A stretch of DNA of 64,000 bases from Okapia johnstoni (taxonomy: Eukaryota > Chordata > Mammalia > Artiodactyla > Giraffidae): NCBI GenBank assembly GCA_024291935.2, contig CM044316.1, positions 72,494,501 through 72,558,500 on the forward strand, in the 5' to 3' direction. Positions 55,691-64,000 of this stretch are shown piece by piece (the stretch's first letter is position 1; every line of letters starts with the position of its first letter). Under the pieces are notes generated by a model. That model ran no database searches. It worked only from the letters and a program-made list of their open reading frames with translations, and had not been told where the DNA came from. A program made the translations under genes and the position numbers.

Positions 55691-56368
55691 CTGAAAGTGT
55701 TGTGGAGACTGGATTGAAGGAGCCCCGGAATTACAGATGTGAGACACCTTTGTGAAAATAAAGGCTTGGTTGGTTAGATTCACAAAACAGAAATAAAGAT
55801 GACTGTACTGATACATCAGCCTGCAGTGTTTTCCCAGAGACAAGAGAGGGGCTTGATTTCTTTCTGCTTTAGAATCAGAATCTACAAGTTTCTTCCAATT
55901 CTTTGAGGATATTTTCCCAAAGGGCAATCTTTTTTCATTCTGCGTCCTGAACTTCTTGATAAACTGGAACAAAACTTCTCAATGTATTCATTCTTTTAAC
56001 ATGTAAGGGCTTCATTGTGACCTTGCGTGCTTCTCTCAAGGGTATTTGGAGGGTAATTGGAAAGGTCTTTACTCCCTACATTAACTGGCTGTTCAACACA
56101 ATTGATGCTAGTTTATCAACCTATACCCCAAAGTGATAGTCAAGCATTTAATTTCAAGATTACCTTTTATTCCTCCAAGAATGAGTCAACCAAGTGTAAA
56201 TGAGGAGGTCACAGTTCTGCATATAACATGGTAATTTGTTAAATATGTTTCCTTTAACAGGAAAGATTTTGAGAGTGTGAAGGTGAATACTTTTGGGAAT
56301 ATTACTTGGTTTTTTGAGCAGTCATTTTACTCTTTATTTATTGAACGCAGAATTCTATAAGGGAGCAA
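55691..56368. other. Unassigned sequence
   Basis: No gene or named repeat recognised. The 100-codon minus frame at 55670-55972 has no motif. Confidence 0.4.
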
Positions 56369-56432
56369 AGATATGTTGCTCTTTGGCCAACTCTGTTGAC
56401 AGATATGTTGCTCTTTGGCCAACTATGTTGGC
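56369..56432. repeat. 2 x 32-bp tandem duplication
   Basis: Units 56369-56400 and 56401-56432 abut directly and match at 30 of 32 positions. Each begins agatatgttgctctttggcc. A Bov-tA begins just to the right. Confidence 0.95.
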
Positions 56433-56436
56433 AGAT

Positions 56437-56632
56437 GTGAAGTGAAGTGTTAGTTACTCAATTGTGTCTGACTCTTTGTGACCCCATAGCCCACCAGGCC
56501 TCTCTGTCCATGGAATTCTCCATGCAAGAATACTGAGTGGGTAGCCATTCCCTTCTTCAAGGTATCTTCCCAATCAAGGGATCAAACCATTGTAGGCAAA
56601 TTCTTTACCAACTGAGCCACCAAGGAAGCCCA
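56437..56632 (-). mobile_element. Bov-tA SINE
   Basis: Antisense copy with small deletions, one in the BovA module and one between gggatcaaacc and attgtaggc. A short possible TSD, ggcagat, lies at 56430-56436 and 56633-56639. Confidence 0.93.
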
Positions 56633-56639
56633 GGCAGAT

Positions 56640-57853
56640 ATAACCTGAACTTATTGTCAAATCGCTTTCTGTGGTTAATGTGAAAAGCAATGAGCAGGGG
56701 TGTAGAATGTCAGCATCAGCAATGGAAATGTTTTGATTTTGGTCGCTGGTCGTGTAGATCTGTACTTACTATATATTCAAGGAAAATTCTGCCAGTGATA
56801 GGTCCATGGTAGAACCAAATTTTTGGTGCATGTTGGCTGGCATTAAGTAAGAAAACACAACTGAATTTTTCTGTAGGAAAACAGAAGTCCTTAGATTCCA
56901 AATTTTGAACATAACTTTGGTTGTTTTTGGAACTTCTGCACTCAGGAGAAAGTTAGGTTGCGATCATCCCTCTGTTCTTCACATATCTAGTCATAGGCTG
57001 TTTGTACATGTGGACAACCCAAGAATGCTCCCCCACCCCAAAACTGTTTCAAGGTCAGCAGAAGAGGGGAGACCTTGTGACATTTAGGTAGGGCAAACTT
57101 ATGACATTTAACAGGGGTGTGTAGGCTTGAAGTCACAAGCTGGCAAACTTTAAAAGTCATTTGAAAGAGGAAAGTGATACTATATATTTGGAAAAGGTCA
57201 TAGTTTATCTTGTAAAACAAAAGGAACCTGGTTGTTATCCAGCAAACGGAGTGCCACTCATAATATTGCAGAAGGGTCACAACATTGGTTTAAGGGAGTA
57301 AAACCTTTGGGGTCCTTTTTTTTTTCCAGTTGAGGTTTTAACTGAATACGTGCTATGCAGTTCTGTTGATTGATTGTGGCAGATGCTTTCCTCTTTGAGC
57401 CTTCCAAGTCCTCAAAGTTTCCTGGAAGAACTTGGTGCCAGTCCCTAGGGTGAGTGCTGCAACCCAAGAAGTCCCATTTAACCCTGGGGTGACCCTCTTT
57501 AACTGCTGGGAACCAGTAGGCATGTCCCCCGATGTCTGAGGGGGCAGCTCTCAGATGTGGATCATTCCTATCAGTAGTTTTCATGGTAAATGGGGTAAAT
57601 ATGGGAAGCAGGGGGAGTGAGAGAAAGAAGACAACCTCTCCTCAACCTTATTTTCTTTTCAGCTCTTCTCTGGGCCCATCTTCAGTGAGAAGGTTTTCTA
57701 TTTTGGTTCAGGAGAGCCGTAACTGTCCTCGTTCTGGGCATAGAGGAAGGGAAATCATGTTTCTACAGCCTAGATTCTTCTTTTGAGTTCATGGCTTCCT
57801 CTCTCCTCCCCTACCCCAAGCAACATTTTTGGGCAAAATGAGATTAGCTGAGG
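56640..57853. other. Unassigned sequence
   Basis: No supported gene. Opposed frames of 84-108 codons at 57.26-57.79 kb have no recognised domain. Confidence 0.4.
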
Positions 57854-57868
57854 TTTTTTTTTTTTTTT
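57854..57868. repeat. Poly-T tract (15 T)
   Basis: A 15-T homopolymer with no associated element recognised. Confidence 0.9.
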
Positions 57869-58464
57869 GCATGGAATTGCTGATCAAGCAGCATTTGATA
57901 GGCCACCACTCCTTCTTCCCCTCATCACGATAGTAACGGTCTGGACATCATGAGGTCTTCATTTTGCAGTGTAACGTCGTGGAGAGAGGATAGAGACAGA
58001 CAGACACATAATATGCACATGTATATGGATATTTTTATTGAGAAATGAATACGTGTAAATGTGCCAGTTGTTGGACTGGTGGATGGTTATATGCTGGGAA
58101 GCGGGTGACTTCTGACAAGTTTGAAATTTGGAACAGAGTTTGAGGCTGGAAACAGTGTCCTCTTCATCCAAGAAAAGCAGGCCAGTGGCCCAACCGTGTG
58201 CCCCTGGGGTTCGAGGCTTTGGATTGACTTTCTCCAGCTTTTTAAAGTGCCCTCTGGGGCCTGGGACAACTGGAAATGTCAGTGCACCATGGATGGGGTC
58301 ATCCCAGGGGGATCGCTCCACTGTTCAGCAGGGTCTTTCTTTTTCAAGATTGAATGAAATTGGGCCACCAGAATGGTGCTGACAGGCAGATTATAGGTGA
58401 CTCAAATTGTTTATAGAGACAGAGATTGGCAAAAAAACATTTGCCCAGGTCTCAAATGCTCAAG
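57869..58464. other. Unassigned sequence
   Basis: Frames of 60-120 codons overlap on both strands at 57.96-58.38 kb without a recognisable family. This is typical of chance frames in moderate-G+C DNA. Confidence 0.4.
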
Positions 58465-58615
58465 GGGTGGCCCTGGCTGGAGATACAAATTTGGAAACAG
58501 TTTGTCATGAAAAGTCATGGAACTAGATGAGATCATCTGGGAGTAAGTGTAGATAGAAAAGATAGAAAAGCTCACACCAAAAGTCCCTAGGGGTTGTGGC
58601 GTTGGCATGTTGGCA
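58465..58615 (-). repeat. Ancient L2-like remnant, antisense
   Basis: The text 'ggctggagatacaaatttgg' and 'gaactagatgagatcatctg', followed by a 'gtgtagatagaaaagatag' stretch, resembles antisense L2-type or L2-associated sequence common in mammals. Confidence 0.4.
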
Positions 58616-58808
58616 TTCTGACGCTATCTGTGTGTTTTTGATAAAGATCTGCTCCAGTGGAGACGTGATGTTCCCCCTCGTCTGACGTGGGTTTTCTTAC
58701 ACAAATGGGCTACAGTACAAAAATACAGGCAGGCATAGAATACCACCTTATGTGACTGCGTCACCAGATGGTCTCGTAGTTTATTTTTCTTCCCCATTTA
58801 GTGTATGT

Positions 58809-59024
58809 CTGTGCGTGCTCAGTTGCTCAGTCATGTCTCTTTGTGTCTGCATGGAACTGTAGCCCACCAGGCTCCTTTCCATGGGATTTTCCAGGCAAGA
58901 ATACTGGAGTGGGTTGTTGTTTCCTCTGCCAAGAGATCTTCCTGACCCAGGTATTGAACCCTCATCTCCTGTGTCTCTTGTATTGTCAGGCGAGTTCTTT
59001 ACCATTGAGCCGCCTGGGAAGCCC
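58809..59024 (-). mobile_element. Bov-tA SINE with perfect 11-bp TSD
   Basis: Full-length antisense copy. TSD ttagtgtatgt lies at 58798-58808 and 59025-59035. A few bases are missing from the BovA module (catgtctctttgtgtctgc). Confidence 0.96.
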
Positions 59025-59035
59025 TTAGTGTATGT

Positions 59036-61042
59036 AGACAAAGTCAATGTAAAATGACTTCTAGAGGTAATTAGAAAAATCAAGAAGACATTTCTATTGG
59101 GAAGAAGAAGGGAGGTTTTCTAGGGGAAAAAATAGACTGATGAGTGTGTATGCGTCGGGGAGGTAGGGTGCGGATAGGGTGGGGCTGCTTTTTTCAGCTT
59201 TTCCATTTATTTCTACTTATTTTGGTCCATTCTTCTTGTATGGTTTCCTGGAGCCTGGATTTATTATCTGCATGTGCCAAAACAATTGAATAACTAACAC
59301 TTTACTTTTGGCTTTGTAGATACCAAGCTGGCATTTTTATCTAATTTTTTTTCTTTTTAACATTAAGCAGTTCTCCACTCTTCCTTCAATTGTCTGGAAG
59401 TTTTAGTGTTGAATCAGAATTATCAGCACTTGCCTGAATTCTTTCCTTGATTACTAACATTAGGTAAACACTTTCTCATCTTCCTGGTCCCGAACATAGA
59501 GACTTGTACCCAGAAAGTCCTTGTTCAGATTTACTGATGTTTCTTAAAGCTATGGTTTGGTATAGATTAAATACAAAGCAGCTGTTGGAGAATGATGATT
59601 TTTTTAAAAAAAAAATTTATGTCCATAAAAGCCCAAAGCATTAGAATAATCATCCTCCCCCACAAAGGCAGAGCCCTTGAATTAAATAGGTCAAAAATAT
59701 CTTCTTTGTAGCCAGTGGTTTTGTACAAGACGGAGCTAATTAGAGCAGTTTTGGCTTTAAGCTCAGTGAATTTGGTACTCTGGAATAATGCTTGAGGAGT
59801 TTCCATGTCAAATAAAGCATTTGCTTCTCATGAACTTACCCTTGGCTTCCTGTGTCTGTGATACTCTAAGCTTTCCAAGATGACATCTAAGCACTCTTGG
59901 GACAAGGAGATTTACTGTATGTGAATGAATCCATGCAGAATTGTCCGGGAAACATGAATCACTCCAGGACTTCCCTCACTGTCCACTGATAGGGTCACAC
60001 ACACAAGGGATCTAACGGGCAGCTCTGAAAGGGGAGACAGGCAGTAGAAGACAGCAATACTGGGCTCTTTTCCAAGACAGGAGGACAGAGGTTACTGCTG
60101 ACAGTATTTGGGGCACAGTCACAGACAAAAGGAAGAACATGTTGCTCACTCATCTGCAGATTCCAGAGAACTGGACAAAGCTTGTTTGAAAACATGAGAG
60201 CATGGGAGGGCGTGGACATGGAAGAAGTAAAAACTTTTGAGAGGATGGGATGGGGGTGGACCAGATGGCCAGTAACTAATTCTCTGTGTGTTTAGACTAT
60301 AGATGTGCTGCTGCTTCTATATTGAAGTTGAACCCACCACTCTAGGTGACTAGAGGTTGGGCCAGTTATTGGCCTCTTGTGAGCCGCGGCCAGTGCAGGA
60401 CTGGTCTTGTGTAAGTGAGTGGCTAGGTGAAAGGTGTCTGTCACCTAGGTGGTGTACTGTGTGACCTCATGTAATCCAAGAGTATTCCCCACTGACCTTT
60501 CAGCTGCTTTGTTGGCATATGTGTGTGTACATAGGGATATCTGAGTTACCAGTCTGTATAGAGTTTGCTAGAGCTCCAAAGCACAAGGATGCTCAGTATC
60601 AGAGGACACTGGATGGAGGCGGTGTGTGTACTGGGGTGGTGGCTGGGGAAGGGGACGTTACAACAGTTTAGGAAGAGTTTTCCTAGTTTTGTCTGAACTG
60701 GCCCTGGCCATGACAGGTCAGGGCTTCCTGGATAAGAAAGTAAAGTTCAGCGGCAAATAAGCCTATATTTTTAATGACATCTTTCCCCAAAATGCTATAT
60801 TCATTTTCAGATTTGACTCTTGTTATTCTTCAACTAAATTCTTCTGAGTTGAGATGTAAAGAAAGATGAAGTAGGAAACATCCAAGAGTGAGCTTGGGGA
60901 ACAGTAGTTTTGCAACTTATTAAAAAGGGAATTTCTGAGAATGTGGTTCTATTGAAATAAATCCAACCCTGTTTGCCTTTACAGAAAGCAGAAACTGTTC
61001 TCAAACTGATTTTACCCTAGCTCAGCTGCTTAGGAGAATGTT
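59036..61042. other. Unassigned sequence
   Basis: The longest stretch without a recognised repeat in the right half. Open frames are 79 codons or shorter and lack motifs. A short A/T homopolymer junction (tttttttaaaaaaaaaa) lies near 59600-59617. Confidence 0.45.
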
Positions 61043-61054
61043 AGTTTCCCTCTT

Positions 61055-61329
61055 GGAGAAGGCAGTGGCATCCCACTCCAGTACTCTTGCCTGGAAAATC
61101 CCATGGATGGAGGAGCCCGGTATGCTTCAGTCCATGGGCTCGCGAAGAGTCAGACACGACTGAGCGACTTCACTTTCACTTTTCACTTAAATATATTGGA
61201 GAAGGAAATGGCAACCCACTCCAGTGTTCTTGCCTGGAGAATCCCAGGGACGGGGGAGCCGGGTAGGCTGCCGTCTCTGGGGTCACACAGAGTTGGACAC
61301 GACTGAAGTGACTTAGCAGCAGCAGCAGC
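61055..61329 (+). mobile_element. BOV-A2 SINE with perfect 12-bp TSD
   Basis: Dimeric sense copy (starts ggagaaggcagtggcatccc; linker ttcactttcacttttcactt; ends gacttagcagcagcagcag). TSD agtttccctctt lies at 61043-61054 and 61330-61341. The two BovA units differ more than in the other BOV-A2 copies. Confidence 0.97.
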
Positions 61330-61341
61330 AGTTTCCCTCTT

Positions 61342-61619
61342 CCTTAGCCCTTTTAATTGGATGAAGGTTGTTAGTTTGTCTTTGCTGATTACCCCTGGAA
61401 ATCCTAATGGATATTCCAAGTGGAAAAATGTGTAATTTCTGAGTGGGGACTTGGGATTGTGGACACCTTCCTGAGCCAAAGCATCCCATCAGACCTGGCT
61501 CTGAGAATTCTGAGACACAAAAACATAGCAACGATCTCATTTCCTTTATGGGATCTATAGTTCTGGAAAGGACACTTCTTTCCTGGGCAGGTTATGCGTT
61601 GAGGGCAACTTTATGGGCT
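61342..61619. other. Unassigned sequence
   Basis: Nothing recognisable. Confidence 0.4.
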
Positions 61620-61765
61620 GCGGATTACGATAGGCCTGGTCTGAATCCTGGCCCCACCTTTTATGTCTGACACTGAGCAGGTGCTAACCTCTCAGTCTCA
61701 GCTTTCTCACAGTACCTTCTTGGCTGTGTCACTGCATGGATTACATGAGATAATGAGAGTCCATG
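61620..61765 (+). repeat. MIR
   Basis: Sense MIR text: 'gcctggtctgaatcctggcc', 'ctcagtctcagctttctcac', 'gattacatgagataatgaga'. Confidence 0.65.
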
Positions 61766-61777
61766 TGCATAGTGGAT

Positions 61778-62155
61778 GGCTAGGAATGTGGACTTTGGAG
61801 TGGAATCACCCAGGTTCCAGTCCTGACCCTGTTATTTGCAAGTTGTTGAACTTCAGCCAAATTGCCTAATTCTCTCCTGGCTCCCTTTCTCATCTGCAAA
61901 ATGGTAACAATGGTACCTGCCTCACAGAGTTGTCACCAGAAGTCATTCAGATAATCGATGTAGAGTATTTAACCCTGGAGTAGGGCAGGCAACCCACTCC
62001 AGTATTCTTGCCTGGAGAATCCCATGGACAGAAAAGCCTGGTGGGTTGCAGTCCATAGGGTCGCAGAGAGTCAGACATGACTGAAGCGACTTAGCATGCA
62101 CAGAGTACTTAAAAACCTGACTGGTAATAAGAGTTACTGTTGTTAGTGAAATGGT
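61778..62155 (+). repeat. MIR split by a truncated Bov-tA
   Basis: Sense MIR text 'gtggactttggagtggaatc', 'ctgaccctgttatttgcaag', 'tctcatctgcaaaatggtaa', 'gcctcacagagttgtcacca' stops at 61972. It resumes at about 62113 with the MIR tail. Confidence 0.78.
61973..62101 (+). mobile_element. 5'-truncated Bov-tA with 11-bp TSD
   Basis: It begins within the BovA module (ccctggagtagggcaggcaa) and runs to gacttagcatgcac. Flanks agagtatttaa (61962-61972) and agagtacttaa (62102-62112) differ by one base. Confidence 0.94.
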
Positions 62156-62605
62156 TTTCACAAAGTTGTGTTCAATACAGAATAGCTAATAGATTACTAC
62201 TAGGCAGATAGGTTTGGCATCTCTTTTGGTCATTTGAGTGGCAGCAGACATTCTTCTAAAAACCTCCATTTGCTCAGAATTTCCACCAGCTCTGTCATGG
62301 ATTTTCTCCATCCTTTGCTCCAAATCACTGTGTTTGAATGACAAATCTTGTGTTTGAATGGCATCGTCTCTTCTGTAGGTGATTGGCAGTTGCCTCTGCC
62401 TTCCTTTCCAGAATCATAGAGCAGCTGTCCTTCAATGTCCCACCTCTAAGCTGGTAGGCCATACACTCCATTTGCTTATGAAGCCACACGTTGTTATTTT
62501 TCCCCATACTTACCTTCTTCCCTTCATTCTTCACTCCCTCTCTTTGTCCCCTTATTGTCTTTAAAATGCCTCTGCCTATATAAAGGAGCTTGAAAGGCAA
62601 CCCCA
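62156..62605. other. Unassigned sequence
   Basis: A direct 'cttgtgtttgaatg' pair occurs near 62330-62360. No gene or family-level repeat is recognised. Confidence 0.4.
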
Positions 62606-62951
62606 CCAGTATAGTTCATCCTTCGTATCTGTGGTTTCTGCATGTGAGGGTTCTGTATCCATGGAGTCAACCAACCATGGAATGAAAATATTTTTTAAAG
62701 TTCCAGAAATCTCCCCAAAATAGAACTTGAATTTGCCACACACAAGCAACTATTTATATAGCATTTATAACTATTAACATAGCATATACATTGTCAGAAA
62801 AGTAATTTAGAGATAATTTAAAATATACTGGATAATGTCTGTAGGTTACATACACTGCACTGTTTTATATAAGAGACCTAAGCATCAGTAGATTTTGGTA
62901 TCTGCAAAGGTCCTGGAATCCATTCCCTGTGGATACAGAGGGATGATTATA
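62606..62951 (+). mobile_element. Tigger-like TcMar MITE with terminal inverted repeats
   Basis: The left end tatagttcatccttcgtatc mirrors the complement of the right end (gtggatacagagggatgatt), as in non-autonomous Tigger/pogo derivatives. Internal landmarks are 'gtcaaccaaccatggaatga', 'aacttgaatttgccacacac', 'ctatttatatagcatttata' and 'gtagattttggtatctgcaa'. Size (about 345 bp) and order fit one nearly complete copy. It has no coding capacity. Confidence 0.72.
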
Positions 62952-63477
62952 TTTTCCCAGGTCTATTTTGCAGATAAGAGATGAAGATTACTTCCTACAG
63001 CTAGGTTGGTAAACAAAATCTTTCACTTACTGATTGTGACTGATTTGTGGTTCTTTAGGTGCCAAATGTGTATTCCAGCACTTTCAACTGTCACTTCTTC
63101 AAATGCTCAATTCCTTCTGCCATATGATCTTCAGTTTGTTAAGAACTATGTAAGAGACAGGTGAGAGGCAACGGAGCCTTTCTTCCTGGACTCAAGAGCA
63201 CTCAGAAGTAAAAAAGGACCATTTTGCCAAGGAGAATGGCCCACACCTTTCTCTCTCCCAGATAGATTCTAGAAGCTCCAGGCTCCCAGAAAGAAAACCT
63301 TTGATACAGGGGGATTCATGTAGAAGATCATGCTGGGTAAATGTACTTGGTAAATTGTGAGGGAGTGGTATTCTCATTTCCTCAATTTGCTTTGGAAAAC
63401 AATGAGGTGGGAAGGTGAGAAAGGAAAATATTTTCACATGCAGAAAGTGGAAACACTTCACATTCGTGAAACATGGG
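62952..63477. other. Unassigned sequence
   Basis: No gene is supported. The 103-codon minus frame at 63192-63503 has no recognised domain. Confidence 0.4.
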
Positions 63478-63600
63478 ATGTTACTCACTGGTAGCTTAGG
63501 CAAATCACTTAATTCTTTTGAACTTTATTTTCCGTTTGGCAAAATGAGGATAATAATATCTGCTTAGTTTATTTTTTGAGAACTACAGTTTTATATATAT
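63478..63600 (+). repeat. MIR
   Basis: Sense MIR text: 'tagcttaggcaaatcactta', 'actttattttccgtttggca', 'aaatgaggataataatatct'. Confidence 0.7.
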
Positions 63601-64000
63601 GTCTCTGTGTGTATATAGTAAACTATGAAGTCCCATTTACATGCAAAAAAATTACATTTCTCAAAGTACTCTTCCATATTTAACATGTTTTGCTTTCTGT
63701 CTTTAATTTTATAACAAATATCTATTGAGACCCTGGATATCTGGTACTCTAAGAGACATTGATGTGGCCTTCCAAGAGCTCATGGCGTGTGTGTGTAGGG
63801 GTTGGGGTGCAGGGGGCTGGTGCCAGGGAGAAGTATCCAAGAACGGCATTTGAGATTTGTGGAAGGTGCAGAAGGCATCTTTCAAATAACAAGGGATGGG
63901 GTATATTAGCTGACCAATAGAGACAGAATAATAATATTTTGCATATTGTGAGGGGCTTTATAGTTTACAAAGTCTTTTGATATTGGCACTTCAACCCCTC
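63601..64000. other. Mostly unassigned; possible MIR-like scrap at the window edge
   Basis: Text near 63950-63980 (ggggctttatagtttacaaa) resembles an old mammalian repeat cut by the end of the window. The rest is unassigned. Confidence 0.35.

Noticed and set aside
14107..61329. Many similar repeats of about 200 bp spread through the window, considered as a repeat array
   Set aside because: Spacing is irregular, both orientations occur and most have individual TSDs, so they are dispersed SINEs and not a CRISPR or satellite array.

Overview
The window is nuclear DNA from a ruminant, most likely a bovid. The support is lineage-specific retroposons seen directly in the sequence: tRNA-Glu-headed Bov-tA SINEs, BOV-A2 SINEs with (AGC)n tails, BovB (RTE-clade) LINE 3' ends, CHR-type cetartiodactyl SINEs and one ruminant-type L1 3' UTR. 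The sequence is A+T-rich with no CpG island. I found no host protein-coding exon, structural RNA gene, CRISPR array or operon that I can support. It reads as intergenic or deep intronic DNA. The only protein homology I can defend is a decayed BovB reverse-transcriptase remnant at 25.9-26.8 kb. Family names come from recognising motifs by eye, so ends of old repeats are approximate. Ends with a target-site duplication (TSD) are given to the base.

Layout. 0-5.3 kb: unassigned sequence, a 20-T tract and a MER20 end. 5.3-9.2 kb: a cluster of Bov-tA copies in an old MIR/L2/L1 background. 9.5-12.5 kb: an A-rich plus-strand L1M/HAL1-like remnant hosting two Bov-tA. 13.2-14.4 kb: BovB 3' end, two MER5-like fragments and a BOV-A2. 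15.9 kb: a perfect 28-bp tandem duplication. 16.3-18.8 kb: a MaLR (MLT1-type) element with internal region and 3' LTR, carrying two Bov-tA insertions. 19-25 kb: L2, MIR and MER20 remnants, a BovB piece and five Bov-tA, two of them forming an inverted pair. 25.8-27.9 kb: two BovB fragments around a Bov-tA. 28-34 kb: a Bov-tA, an L1 inserted in a MIR, another Bov-tA with old L2/MIR beside it, a 1.2-kb ancient antisense L1 split by a Bov-tA, and an MLT1 LTR. 34.8-36.5 kb: a CHR SINE, a probable LINE-retroposed LTR transcript and an L2. 36.5-44.6 kb: mostly unassigned, with a MIR, MLT1 fragments and a BovB 3' end. 44.7 kb: a second BOV-A2. 45-50 kb: MIRs, a Bov-tA, a 58-bp micro-SINE and a CHR SINE. 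50-53.4 kb: an old L1-like region with nested LTR material bounded by inverted MLT1 ends, then a young L1 insertion. 53.4-64 kb: L2, a 32-bp tandem duplication, two Bov-tA, a BOV-A2, three MIRs (one split by a truncated Bov-tA) and a Tigger-like MITE.

How the parts relate. The elements form a layered record rather than a pathway. MIR, L2, MER5, MER20, Tigger and MLT1 are the oldest layer. Ancient L1/HAL1 came next, then BovB and Bov-tA, then BOV-A2 and the ruminant L1. Several nestings fix relative ages. Bov-tA and BOV-A2 are non-autonomous and are thought to be mobilised by BovB machinery.

No previously undescribed functional system is evident. The most useful leads are structural: the micro-SINE, the inverted SINE pair, the inverted LTR ends, the retroposed LTR transcript, two young tandem duplications, and one unassigned exon-like patch near 48.5-48.8 kb.
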